Source: Paraburkholderia monticola (lineage in GTDB: Bacteria; Pseudomonadota; Gammaproteobacteria; Burkholderiales; Burkholderiaceae). Taken from it: a stretch of DNA of 64,000 bases. Both the position numbers and the translations under genes were made by a program. Location of the stretch: contig NZ_LRBG01000031.1 in assembly GCF_001580545.1 (NCBI RefSeq), forward strand, positions 218,080 to 282,079, in the 5' to 3' direction. This document shows, piece by piece, positions 51,199-60,109 of this stretch. Under the pieces are notes generated by a model. That model had not been told where the DNA came from, did no database searches, and saw only the letters and a list, made by a program, of their open reading frames with translations. Each line of letters begins with the position of its first letter. Position 1 is the first letter of the stretch.

Positions 51199-51322
51199 CC
51201 GCGGCAGAAGATGCTGGTGACGTCACTGGCGGACCAGCCAAATTACATCGCTTTGGCGACGCCCGGAAAGCAGATCTAGTTGAAAGAGCAGTTGATAAAT
51301 CAAAACGGAGTGGAGACTCACA

Positions 51323-52393
51323 ATGAAGAAAGCTTGTATTGGCGTATATCTCGCGGGGGCGTTGGCCTCGACAACGGCTGCGGCGCAATCGTCCGTCACG
51401 CTGTATGGCATTGTCGACGTAGCGATGCAATACACGAACCACAATCTTGCGGCCGGCGGTAAGAGCAGCGGTTCAATCTTTTCGCTGGTATCGGGCGGTG
51501 CTCAGACGTCCCGCTGGGGCTTGCGCCTCCGCGAGGATCTTGGCAACGGCTATGCGGCCGTCGCCGTACTCGAAAATGGCTTCGACGCGACCAAGGGCAC
51601 CGCCAACAATTCGGGGCGTCTGTTTGGGCGGTCGTCGTACGTAGGCATATCTTCGCCGTATGGACAACTGACTATGGGACGCCAGACAACGGGTGTGTAC
51701 GACTTCGGTCTCACGTTCGACGCGGTCGGCCCCGCCCTGTATTCCGCCGTTTCCTTCGACCCCGCATTCGTGGGTCGCGCGGACAATTCTGCTAAATACA
51801 CCGGCAACTTTGACGTACTGGGCGGAAAGCTGATGGTCGAACAACTCTACAGTTTCGGCTACGACAGCGTGACCGGCGCAGGTCCAGTTGCAGGTGCGTT
51901 CCGGGTCGGCAAGCAGGTGAGTTTCTTTTCCACCTACAACTACGGCATCGGGACGCTAGGGCTGTTGTTCGATCAACAGAACGGCAACACGGTCGCATTG
52001 CAGGATGTCAAGACGCAGCGCTATGGCGTAGCGGCGTCGCTCGACTTGAACTCACTGCATCTTTATGCAGCGTATCGTTTTTATGCACAGAAGCAACCGG
52101 GGCAGAATCTCTACTCATCCCTTTATTGGGTGGCCGCCAGGTATCAGGTCTCGCCGTTCCTCAACATCAGTTCTGACCTGTTTTACCAGGAGGATCGTAA
52201 TACCGGTCAGGGGAATCCGCTGATGCTTTCCGTCCTCGGTAGTTATCTCCTGTCCAAGCGCACGGACGTCTATGTGCAACTGGGAACGACTTTCAACAAG
52301 GCGCACACCAATCTCGGCCTCACCGGATTCGGCACAGTCACTACGGGCGCCATTCAGACTGGCGCTATGGTAGGCCTACGGACGCACTTCTGA
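51323..52393 (+). CDS. Gram-negative outer-membrane porin, Burkholderiales type
   Basis: The 356-residue product has a Sec signal (MKKACIGVYLAGALASTTAAAQ), then SSVTLYGIVDVAMQYTNH, a start shared by OpcP/Omp38-like porins. Alternating beta-strand pattern continues through SRWGLRLREDLGNGYAAVAVLENGF, RSSYVGISSPYGQLTMGRQ and a C-terminal Phe (GLRTHF) needed for outer-membrane insertion. It would form a trimeric 16-stranded channel. In the context of the aromatic cluster it may admit the aromatic acid, but no operator was found directly before it. Confidence 0.92.
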   Translation: MKKACIGVYLAGALASTTAAAQSSVTLYGIVDVAMQYTNHNLAAGGKSSGSIFSLVSGGAQTSRWGLRLREDLGNGYAAVAVLENGFDATKGTANNSGRLFGRSSYVGISSPYGQLTMGRQTTGVYDFGLTFDAVGPALYSAVSFDPAFVGRADNSAKYTGNFDVLGGKLMVEQLYSFGYDSVTGAGPVAGAFRVGKQVSFFSTYNYGIGTLGLLFDQQNGNTVALQDVKTQRYGVAASLDLNSLHLYAAYRFYAQKQPGQNLYSSLYWVAARYQVSPFLNISSDLFYQEDRNTGQGNPLMLSVLGSYLLSKRTDVYVQLGTTFNKAHTNLGLTGFGTVTTGAIQTGAMVGLRTHF

Positions 52394-52559
52394 CGCAAGC
52401 AAAGGGCTCGTAAGACGAGATGAGAGTTGTCAGGAGCAAATGAACGATTCGTAAGTGGATAAGTGGCGATGTGGATGGCGTGATAATGGGGTGCCGAAAT
52501 CAAACTTTTTTGTCTCCATTATCATTCGTTCTCCTACACACGCTAACACGTACAATCTC

Positions 52560-52850
52560 TGGCCGCTCTCGGGTTTATTTGGTCGCCAACATCCGTGTCC
52601 AGGGCGCACCGGGCACGGCCTGGCAGATCGGCCCAGACTACGGCCAGAATTTCGACGGAACCATGCGCGGCCCGGGCGGATTCGTCCGGTATCAGCTCTA
52701 TCTGGACGCAAACAACACCAAGGTTTGGGGCAGCGACGATACCAGCATGGCGGTCGCAACGACCGATACTGCCTACGACGTCGGCAACTGTCGATACGAT
52801 CGTCGTCACGCCGTTTTACCAAGGAGTCTTGCTCAACGGGGACGGCACGC
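52560..52850 (+). pseudogene. Remnant of a spore-coat-U (SCPU) domain, fimbrial-like secreted protein
   Basis: One plus-strand frame reads IGPDYGQNFDGTMRGPGGFVRYQLYLDANNTKVWGSDDTSM, which matches the SCPU pattern (YG, R, VxYxLYxDAxxxxxWGD). A second frame continues with ATVDTIVVTPFYQG, typical of its end. The N-terminal part and the signal peptide are gone and a frameshift is present. It abuts the 3' end of the hydrogenase-like operon. Confidence 0.5.
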
Positions 52851-53375
52851 GCCCGTCCCCGTCACGCCGCCCTGCTGACACGCCGCCAGGATGCCCCGCA
52901 GAAGATCAACGGGCGAAGGTGGGCATCCGGGGATCATCACGTCAACCGGCAGGATGGACGAAAGGGGTCCGCATACAGCGTAACTGTCACGGAAGAGGCC
53001 GCCTGTGCATGCGCATTCTCCTGCCGCCACAACGAGCTTCGGATGTGGCGTTGCCTCGTAGGCTGCCAACAGCGCCGCCCGCATGTTGAGCGTCACGGGC
53101 CCCGTCACTAGCAGCAGATCAGCGTGCCGCGGGCTTGCGACAAATTTGATCCCGAGCCCTTCGATGTTGTAGTACGGATTGTTCAACGCATGGATCTCCA
53201 GCTCGCAACCATTGCAGGAGCCCGCGTCAATCTGCCTGATGCACAGTGCCCGTCCCATCAGGTCGAGGACGCTTTGCTGAATCCGCTGTGCCTCCCGACG
53301 CCACGCTAATTCCGCCTGCGGGACCGCTTCGTCAGGAAAAGGGGTGCTCGCGAAGCGTCGAATGAGCTGCCACAT
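52833..53375 (-). CDS. hyfI: Hydrogenase-4/NuoB-like small subunit (HyfI type)
   Basis: The 180-residue product carries the four cysteines of a proximal [4Fe-4S] cluster: SCNGCELE (C-x2-C), AAGECACTGG and MIPGCPPSPVDLL. These correspond to NuoB and to HycG/HyfI. It is the last gene of the complex operon and joins the large subunit encoded just before it (the stop of that gene and this ATG overlap by one base at 53375). The cluster ligands are intact even though the partner large subunit has lost its NiFe site. Confidence 0.88.
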   Translation of the reverse strand: MWQLIRRFASTPFPDEAVPQAELAWRREAQRIQQSVLDLMGRALCIRQIDAGSCNGCELEIHALNNPYYNIEGLGIKFVASPRHADLLLVTGPVTLNMRAALLAAYEATPHPKLVVAAGECACTGGLFRDSYAVCGPLSSILPVDVMIPGCPPSPVDLLRGILAACQQGGVTGTGACRPR

Positions 53376-54910
53376 TACAGGTCGTGTCCCGCGTAGTTGA
53401 GATTGAACGATTTATTGATCAGCGGAAAATCGGGCACGATATTGCCGATGATCGCGTGCTCGAGTGCCGGCCAGTTCTGCCACGACGGATCATGGCAATG
53501 ACAGCGCGCAATCGCGCCGTGTGCATCGAGCTCGAGCGCGACGAACACGTCTCCGCGCCAGCCCTCGACCCAACCCACACCACGTGCCGCCGAATCGCCG
53601 GGCGCCACGGCGATCGACAACGGGCCATTCGCCGGCGCGGCGAGCCAGGCCTGAATCAGCCGCAGCGATTCCTCGATCTCGGCAAAGCGCACGGCAACAC
53701 GTGCCGCGACGTCACCGCGCGTGTCACTTGCCGGCTCGATCTGCACAGCATCGTAGGGTTGAACGCCCAATGCCGCACGTACATCGAACGACTGTCCGCT
53801 CGCGCGAGCCGCCATCCCGCGCACGCCGAAATGCGCGGCGACCTCCGCGCCCAGGTGCCCCGTTCCGGAGAACCGATCCTGCAGGCCGGATTGCTCGTCG
53901 TAGATCCGGCGCAATCCGGCCACGTCGCGAGATATCTGCCCGCACTGAGCGCCCATCGCGTCGACGTGCTCGGGCGCGATACCCACCGCCACCCCGCCCG
54001 GCACAATCCGGTCCATCAGATTGCGATGTCCGAAGACGCGCTCGTTCATGCGAATCCAGTCCTCCTTGAGCCGCGAGAACTGGGCGAGGCCAAAGGCGAA
54101 ACCGGCGTCATTGCCAAGCGCACCAAGATCGCCGAGATGATTCGCGACACGCTCCCGCTCGAGCAGCAGCGCACGCATGCGCAGCGCACAGGCAGGCACC
54201 GCCACCCGCCACGCCTGTTCGAGCGCCATGCAGTACGCCCACGCGAATGCAACGGTCGAGTCGCCGGCAATCCGTCCGGCGAGACGGTGGCCTGCGAGCG
54301 CGGGCGTACGCTCGAACAGCAGCTCGACGCCACGATGGACATATCCGAGACGCTCTTCGAGGCGCAGCACCTTCTCGCCGACTACCGAGAACCGGAAATG
54401 TCCGGGTTCGATCACGCCGGCATGAATTGGCCCGACCGCGATCTCGTGCACGCCATCGCCCGCCACCTGCACGAACGGATAGTTCATCTCGCACGATTCA
54501 AACCGCTCGACTCCCGCCCCTTCCTTGAGCAACGGAAAGTAGTCGCCGGGCCAGTTGCCATGATTCAGCCACGGACGCCAGTCCGATGCGCCATGCGCCC
54601 GCAGGCCGGTCAGATCGTGAATCGCGCGCTGCATGCGGCTCGCACAAGGAAACAGCGTAGACAGATCCGGATAGCCGCCGTCCGCCACGAACTGCACCCA
54701 CAGCACGCCGTCGACGCATTCGTACGCGGCACTGACGGAGCGCATCGACCCTGAGGTCGCGGCGCCCCACATCGCGATCAGCCGGCCGCCTTGCGCGTGT
54801 GCCACGCGCGCGATGTCGAGCCATGCCGACGCATCGACGTTCGCGAACGCAACCGGAATCTGTTGTGCCGTATTCGCGATACGGTCGCCTCGTACGCTAT
54901 CGAGCCGCAT
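53375..54910 (-). CDS. hyfG: NiFe-less hydrogenase-like large subunit (HyfG/HycE type; NuoC-NuoD fusion)
   Basis: The 511-residue product has an N-terminal 30-kDa NuoC-like part (residues about 1-150) and a 49-kDa NuoD-like part (GPIHAGVIEPGHFRFSVVGEKVLRLEERLGYVHRGVE onward). In true group 4 hydrogenases two CxxC motifs hold NiFe. Here the first (RxCGxC) reads RIAGDSTVAFAWAY and the second (DPCxxC) reads DPSWQNWP. All four ligands are missing, so it cannot be a hydrogenase. Such complexes are known as energy-converting-hydrogenase-related (Ehr). Its redox substrate is unknown. Confidence 0.85.
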   Translation of the reverse strand: MRLDSVRGDRIANTAQQIPVAFANVDASAWLDIARVAHAQGGRLIAMWGAATSGSMRSVSAAYECVDGVLWVQFVADGGYPDLSTLFPCASRMQRAIHDLTGLRAHGASDWRPWLNHGNWPGDYFPLLKEGAGVERFESCEMNYPFVQVAGDGVHEIAVGPIHAGVIEPGHFRFSVVGEKVLRLEERLGYVHRGVELLFERTPALAGHRLAGRIAGDSTVAFAWAYCMALEQAWRVAVPACALRMRALLLERERVANHLGDLGALGNDAGFAFGLAQFSRLKEDWIRMNERVFGHRNLMDRIVPGGVAVGIAPEHVDAMGAQCGQISRDVAGLRRIYDEQSGLQDRFSGTGHLGAEVAAHFGVRGMAARASGQSFDVRAALGVQPYDAVQIEPASDTRGDVAARVAVRFAEIEESLRLIQAWLAAPANGPLSIAVAPGDSAARGVGWVEGWRGDVFVALELDAHGAIARCHCHDPSWQNWPALEHAIIGNIVPDFPLINKSFNLNYAGHDL

Positions 54911-54913
54911 CGT

Positions 54914-56374
54914 TCACCCCGTCAGCATCGTTGCGGCCTGGCGGTACCACATCGCCAGGTAAGGCGGGACGTAAAGGCCGAGCATCAGGCCGAGGCCCAG
55001 ATGGACGAATACCGGCAGCAACGCCGGCCGGTGTTCGAGCGGCCTCGCTGTCGTCTCGCCGAAGACCATTGTCTGCACGCGCAGGAAGATCGCTGCAAAC
55101 GCGACGGCGAGCCCCAGCAGCAGCAACGGCGCCGTCCACGGCAGCACATTGATCGCCGTTGTCAGGATCAGGAATTCGCTTGCGAATACACCGAACGGCG
55201 GCAAACCGAGAATCGCGAGCGCACCGAGCGTCATGCCCCATCCGACCGTCGGGCTGACCTGCAACAGCCCCCGGATGTCGTCGATGACCTGGGTGCCCGC
55301 CTTCTGTGCCGCGTGCCCGACCGCGAAGAAGATCGCCGACTTGACGAGCGAATGTACGGTCATGTGCAGCAGCCCGGCGAACGTCGCCACCGGACCGCCC
55401 AGCCCGAACGCGAACGTCATCAGCCCCATGTGCTCGATCGACGAATACGAGAACAATCGTTTGACGTCCTTCTGTCGAAACAGCGAAAACGATGCGACCA
55501 GCACCGAAACGAGTCCGAATCCGACCAGCAGGCGTCCGGGCAGACCGTTGCCGAGTGCGCCATCAGCCAGTACCTTGCAGCGCAATACCGCGTACAGCGC
55601 AACGTTGAGCAGCAATCCGGACAGCACGGCCGAAATCGGCGTCGGGCCTTCGGCATGCGCATCCGGCAGCCAGTTGTGCATCGGCACAAGTCCGACCTTC
55701 GTGCCGTAGCCGACGAACAGGAACACGAAGGCGATCGACACGATCGCCGGATCGAGCTGGGTCCTGACCGCGGCGAGATCCGTCCACAGCAGCGCGTCGC
55801 CGCCGGCAAGGTGCCGGCTCGCCGCGAGATACAGCAGGATCGTTCCGAAGAGTGCCTGGGCGATGCCGACTCCGCACAGGATGAAATACTTCCATGCCGC
55901 CTCGAGACTGGCGGCCGTCCGGTAGACGCTCACCAGCAGTACGGTCGCAAGTGTTGCAGTTTCCATCGCGACCCACAGCACACCGACGTTGTTGGTGAGG
56001 AGCGCGAGCAGCATCGCGAACATAAAGAACTGATACATGCTGTGATAGAGACGCATGCGACGCGCGGTCATCCTGCCGCGCGCCTCTTCGATCTGCATGT
56101 ACGGCCGCGAGAACATCGACGTCGTCCAGCCGACGAACGCCGTGAGGGCCACCAGATAGACGTTGAAGGGATCGACGAAGAACATACGTCCGAGCGCGAA
56201 CGACGGACCACGCTCGACCGTGCGCAATGCGAGAAGCACGGTGGCGACGAACGTCATCAGGCTGAACCCGACGTTCAGGCTGCGCGCGACATGGCCCGGC
56301 CACGTCCATGCGAGCGTCGCGCCCGCGACGAGCGGAATGCCGAGCACCACCAGCACGATGCGGGCGTCATTCAT
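54914..56374 (-). CDS. hyfF: Proton-pumping antiporter-like subunit (HyfF type)
   Basis: The 486-residue protein is a Mrp/NuoN-like membrane subunit with about 14 segments. The key polar features are WVAMETATLATVLLVS (Glu in a membrane helix), FLFVGYGTKVGLVPMHNWLPDAHAEGPTPISAVLSGLLLNVALY (Lys and His of the channel) and SYSSIEHMGLMTFAFGLG. It follows HyfE with an 8-base overlap (56367-56374) and precedes the large subunit by 3 bases. Confidence 0.9.
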   Translation of the reverse strand: MNDARIVLVVLGIPLVAGATLAWTWPGHVARSLNVGFSLMTFVATVLLALRTVERGPSFALGRMFFVDPFNVYLVALTAFVGWTTSMFSRPYMQIEEARGRMTARRMRLYHSMYQFFMFAMLLALLTNNVGVLWVAMETATLATVLLVSVYRTAASLEAAWKYFILCGVGIAQALFGTILLYLAASRHLAGGDALLWTDLAAVRTQLDPAIVSIAFVFLFVGYGTKVGLVPMHNWLPDAHAEGPTPISAVLSGLLLNVALYAVLRCKVLADGALGNGLPGRLLVGFGLVSVLVASFSLFRQKDVKRLFSYSSIEHMGLMTFAFGLGGPVATFAGLLHMTVHSLVKSAIFFAVGHAAQKAGTQVIDDIRGLLQVSPTVGWGMTLGALAILGLPPFGVFASEFLILTTAINVLPWTAPLLLLGLAVAFAAIFLRVQTMVFGETTARPLEHRPALLPVFVHLGLGLMLGLYVPPYLAMWYRQAATMLTG

Positions 56375-57026
56375 CCTTGAGTCTCTCGAGATGGTGGATG
56401 TCGAGGCTGTCGAACTGTTCCCGGATCTGGAACATGAACACCCCCAGTATCAGGATCCCGACCAGCACGTCGAGCCCGACGCCCAGTTCGACGATCATCG
56501 GCATCCCGTTGGTTGCGGCCGTTGCCGCAAAGAACAGACCGTTCTCCATCGACAGGAAACCGATCACCTGCGGAATCGCTTTCGCGCGCGTGATCATCAT
56601 CATGAAGGACAGCAGCACACAGGCAAGCGCAATGCCGAGCGTCCCGCGTGCCACCGAGGTCGCGCCCTGGCTGATCGGCGACGCGACATTGAACGCGACG
56701 ATCACGAGCACGATGCCGATCAGCAGGGTCGTCGGAATGTTGATGAGCGGCTCGACGTCGGCACGAACGTCGAGCTCGCGAACGAGCCGATAGAGGATCC
56801 ACGGAATCAGGCCGACCTTCAGGACGAGCGTGAGCGCGGCGGAAATGTAGAGATGCAGGTCACCCGTCACCAAGCCGAGGATCAGGTTCGCTGACACGAG
56901 CGCCATGCCCTGCAGGGTATAGAGATGAATCAACGACAGGATCCGACGCTGGCCCAGCATCGCGAACGACAGCAGCAGCAGCACCGCTGCGAGGAAATTG
57001 ATCAGCTGCGTCGCATAGCCGTGCAT
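56367..57026 (-). CDS. hyfE: Hydrogenase-4 membrane subunit E (HyfE, NuoK-like)
   Basis: The 219-residue product has about six membrane segments. Its C-terminal half (MENGLFFAATAATNGMPMIVELGVGLDVLVGILILGVFMF) has the conserved Glu residues seen in NuoK/MrpC-like subunits. It is directly downstream of hyfC with no gap (57027 stop, 57026 start) and overlaps hyfF. Confidence 0.9.
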   Translation of the reverse strand: MHGYATQLINFLAAVLLLLSFAMLGQRRILSLIHLYTLQGMALVSANLILGLVTGDLHLYISAALTLVLKVGLIPWILYRLVRELDVRADVEPLINIPTTLLIGIVLVIVAFNVASPISQGATSVARGTLGIALACVLLSFMMMITRAKAIPQVIGFLSMENGLFFAATAATNGMPMIVELGVGLDVLVGILILGVFMFQIREQFDSLDIHHLERLKDE

Positions 57027-57977
57027 TCAGGCCTCCAGCAGGATATGCACGAGCATGCCGATGACCGCGAGCAGGAATGCGCTCGCCAGGAACTCCGGAA
57101 TCCGGAAGATGCGCATCTTCGCGTTCGCGGTCTCGACTGCGGCAAGCGCGGCGCCCCCCACCATCAGCTTGACGAACAACGCCGGTATCGCCAGCAGCAG
57201 CGCAAGCGGATTGCCCGCCCCGGCGATGCCCCACGGCAGGAATAGCGCAAGGCCAATGCACGAGTACGCGAACAGCTTCAGACTCGCCGCCCACTCCATC
57301 AGCGCGAGGTGCCGCCCCGAGTATTCGAGGATCAGCGCTTCGTGGATCATCGTCAGCTCCAGATGGGTCGCGGGATTGTCGACGGGCAGCCGGGCGTTCT
57401 CGGCGAGCGCGACCAGCGTGAACGCGATCCCGGCAAACGCGAGACTCGGATAGATCGTCAATTCCCGGCTGGCGAGCGTCGTGACGATACTGGTCAGGAG
57501 CGTCGATTGCGTGATCAGCGACGCCGAGAACAGCACCATTAGTAACGCGGGTTCCGCGAGAAAGCCGATCAGCATTTCCCGGCGCGCGCCGAGCGTGCCG
57601 AACGCGGTGCCGACATCCATCGCCGCGAGCGACAGGACCACGCGCGCGAGCGCGAACAGGCCGACCAGCGCGATCGCGTCCGCGGCGGGCGAAAGCGGCA
57701 GTTCGGTCGACAGCGTCGGGACAATCGCGCATGCGAGCGTCATGGCCGCCCATACGACGTACGGCGTGCCGCGAAACAGCGCACTGGCGTTGACGGCGAC
57801 GACAGACTCCTTGTTGAACAGCTTGTGCAGCATCCGGTACGGCTGCCAGATGCTGGGCGCGCGCCGGTTCTGCAGCCAGGCGCGGCATTGATTGATCCAG
57901 CCCGTCAACAAGGGGGCCGCGGCAAGCGCCAGGACGATCTCGAGAAGCTGCGATACGACGCCGGATACGGTCACCAT
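57027..57977 (-). CDS. hyfC: Hydrogenase-4 membrane anchor subunit (HyfC/NuoH-like)
   Basis: The 316-residue protein has about eight membrane segments and NuoH-type loops: NRRAPSIWQPYRMLHKLFNKESVV after the first helix and VALAENARLPVDNPATHLELTMIHEALILEYSG with the conserved acidic residues of the quinone/proton entry helix. The ATG at 57975-57977 overlaps the end of hyfB by 7 bases and is preferred over a longer frame. It links the peripheral arm to the antiporter subunits. Confidence 0.9.
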   Translation of the reverse strand: MVTVSGVVSQLLEIVLALAAAPLLTGWINQCRAWLQNRRAPSIWQPYRMLHKLFNKESVVAVNASALFRGTPYVVWAAMTLACAIVPTLSTELPLSPAADAIALVGLFALARVVLSLAAMDVGTAFGTLGARREMLIGFLAEPALLMVLFSASLITQSTLLTSIVTTLASRELTIYPSLAFAGIAFTLVALAENARLPVDNPATHLELTMIHEALILEYSGRHLALMEWAASLKLFAYSCIGLALFLPWGIAGAGNPLALLLAIPALFVKLMVGGAALAAVETANAKMRIFRIPEFLASAFLLAVIGMLVHILLEA

Positions 57978-59977
57978 CGTCTCACCAGTATCAGAAGTGC
58001 GATCAGCACGACAAAGCTGTAGGTCAGATAGACGGCGATCCTGCCGGTCTGCAACCGGCCGGTCCATTCGGACAGGCGTTGCGTAAGCCTCCCGATGCGC
58101 TCATAGAGAACGGACCAGGTGGCGTCCGTGGCCGACATCCGGTAGACCGGATGCGCATCGGACGGCGACGGCAGTTGGCGCTCGATACGCATCAGCGGCG
58201 AGAAAATCTCGCGGATGGGTTGTCCGAATCCTTCGGCCGTATCCTGCATCCGCGCCGTCGTGAACGGGAAACCGCAGCTCCACGGCGCGGCCCGCCGCAG
58301 CCGTCCGTGGTAGAAGCGTCGCACCAGCACCCACGCGAGCGCGCAGCAGGCCGCGAAAAACAGCATGAACACGGCGGGCATGTAGCTCGCGCGGGCGGTC
58401 GAGACGGGCGCAAATAGCAGCCAGCTATGATTTTCGGCAGCGACACCGGCGCCGACGAGCGAACGGGTCACCCGGTCCAGCACCTTGACGAACTGTACAG
58501 GGAGCAATCCGAGCAACACGCCGACGCCCGCGAACCAGCAGAACGCCAGACGTTCCCATCCGTTCGCGTCACGCGCGCGGTTCAGCTTCGCCTCCCTGGG
58601 CTGCCCGAGAAAGACGATGCCGAAAAACTTGACCATCGCGTAGCCGGCGAGTGCGGCAGTCATCGCAACCAGCGCGGCCACGATCGGCACCGTCATGCCA
58701 AGCACCGGATCGGGCAACCGAGGCGTAAAGAGAAAGCTCTGCAGCAACAGCCACTCTGCGACGAAGCCGCTGAGCGGCGGCAGGCCCGTGCTCGCGGCAA
58801 CGCCCGCGAGCACGGCCCACGCGGTCCAGGGCATGAAGCGAATCAACCCTCCCAGCTTGCCGAGATTACGCTCGCCGGTTGCGTGCAGGACCGCCCCGGT
58901 GCCGAGGAACAGCAGACTCTTGAAGGCGGCATGCGCAACGATCTGATAGAGCAGCGCTGTCAGCGCGAGCGCCGACAGCGCCGTCATGCCATAGGCACGG
59001 AACAGCACGGTCAGTCCCATGCTGACTATCATCAGGCCGACGTTGTCGATTGACGAATACGCGAGCAGCCGCTTCATGTCAGTCTGGATCGTGCTGAACA
59101 CCACTCCGAGCAGCGCCGAGGCGATGCCGAGAACAAGCAGCAGCACGCCCCACCACGCGATCTGCACGTGCAGCAGATCGAAGACGATACGCAGCAGGCC
59201 ATACAGACCGAGCTTCAGCACGAATCCGCTCAGGAGCGCCGACACCGGCGACGGCGCGGCCGGATGGGCATCGGGCAGCCAGACGTGCAGCGGGAACACG
59301 CCCGCCTTCGCGCCGAACCCGACCAATGCGAACACGAAAGCGATCGATGCCCAGAATCCGTCCAGATGCTGCGCACGTAGGTTGGCGAACGTATAGTCGC
59401 CGGTTCGCGCCTGCAGGAGGCCAAAGCACAGCAGCAGCGCGAGCGCGCCGACATGCGAGATCAGGAAATACAGGTAAGCGGCCTGGCGGATTTGGGCAAT
59501 CCGGTGGTTGGTCATGACGAGAAACGTGGCGGAGAGCGTCAGCGTTTCCCACGCCACCATGAAGACGTACGCGTCGTCGGCGATCAGCACCAGTGCAATG
59601 CTCGCGATGCAGACGTGGTATTCGAAGCAGATCAGCCCGGGAGCGGCGCCTTCGCCCTTGCGGAAATAACCCGCAGAGAACGCACCGATACCCGCACTGA
59701 CGATGCCGAGAACGAACAGGAAATAGCCCGACAGGCCGTCGAGCCGCAGATGGAACGGCAGGTTTGGCAAGCCAAGCGGCAGCGTCCACGCCGACGGTTC
59801 CGAGAACACCCCCACCAGCCCCGCACCGCCCAGCGCCAGTCCGAACAGCGCGCCCAGCGGATACAGCCCGTGCGCTACCAGACGCGTGCGATGCAACACC
59901 CCTAGCCCCAGCGCACCTATCGCCAGCCAGGCGAGCACGACCAGCACGACGATATGGACGACAGGCCCAGTCACCAT
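57971..59977 (-). CDS. hyfB: Proton-pumping antiporter-like subunit (HyfB/NuoL type)
   Basis: The 668-residue protein is the first gene of the complex. It has a proton-antiporter core with about 14-16 membrane segments: MVAWETLTLSATFLVMTNHR (Glu), FALVGFGAKAGVFPLHVWLPDAHPAAPSPVSALLSGFVLKLGLYGLLR (Lys, His), AYSSIDNVGLMIVSMGLT and FKSLLFLGTGAVLHATGERN, plus a long C-terminal tail ending in a single helix. The ATG at 59975-59977 follows AGGAGA and was preferred over one 51 bases upstream. An AT-rich palindrome (60081-60101) lies in the shared promoter with the YoaK gene. Confidence 0.9.
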   Translation of the reverse strand: MVTGPVVHIVVLVVLAWLAIGALGLGVLHRTRLVAHGLYPLGALFGLALGGAGLVGVFSEPSAWTLPLGLPNLPFHLRLDGLSGYFLFVLGIVSAGIGAFSAGYFRKGEGAAPGLICFEYHVCIASIALVLIADDAYVFMVAWETLTLSATFLVMTNHRIAQIRQAAYLYFLISHVGALALLLCFGLLQARTGDYTFANLRAQHLDGFWASIAFVFALVGFGAKAGVFPLHVWLPDAHPAAPSPVSALLSGFVLKLGLYGLLRIVFDLLHVQIAWWGVLLLVLGIASALLGVVFSTIQTDMKRLLAYSSIDNVGLMIVSMGLTVLFRAYGMTALSALALTALLYQIVAHAAFKSLLFLGTGAVLHATGERNLGKLGGLIRFMPWTAWAVLAGVAASTGLPPLSGFVAEWLLLQSFLFTPRLPDPVLGMTVPIVAALVAMTAALAGYAMVKFFGIVFLGQPREAKLNRARDANGWERLAFCWFAGVGVLLGLLPVQFVKVLDRVTRSLVGAGVAAENHSWLLFAPVSTARASYMPAVFMLFFAACCALAWVLVRRFYHGRLRRAAPWSCGFPFTTARMQDTAEGFGQPIREIFSPLMRIERQLPSPSDAHPVYRMSATDATWSVLYERIGRLTQRLSEWTGRLQTGRIAVYLTYSFVVLIALLILVRRW

Positions 59978-60080
59978 CCGGAATGTCTCCTGCGCGGTCG
60001 GGATTGAGTGAGGTACATCCCGCAGCAATGACCGCTTGCCTGTCTATTATTGCACTGAAACTTCACTCAGGTTAACAGAG

Positions 60081-60101
60081 TATGATAATGACATTATCAT
60101 A
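60081..60101. promoter_or_regulatory. AT-rich inverted repeat between hyfB-type and yoaK-type genes
   Basis: TATGATAATG-A-CATTATCATA is a perfect 21-bp palindrome around one central base. The arm TATGATAAT is shared with the repeat at 61063-61083. It lies in the divergent promoter and is a plausible operator. Confidence 0.65.
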
Positions 60102-60109
60102 AAAGCCAC

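Noticed and set aside
54791..56380. A 529-codon plus-strand open frame across the HyfF-type gene
   Set aside because: It mirrors the antiporter gene on the other strand and has the same Arg/His/Gln-rich, repeat-free composition as other shadow frames.
52833..59977. The complex operon as a formate hydrogenlyase or H2-evolving hydrogenase
   Set aside because: The large subunit lacks the four NiFe cysteines, and no formate dehydrogenase or hydrogenase maturation genes are present.
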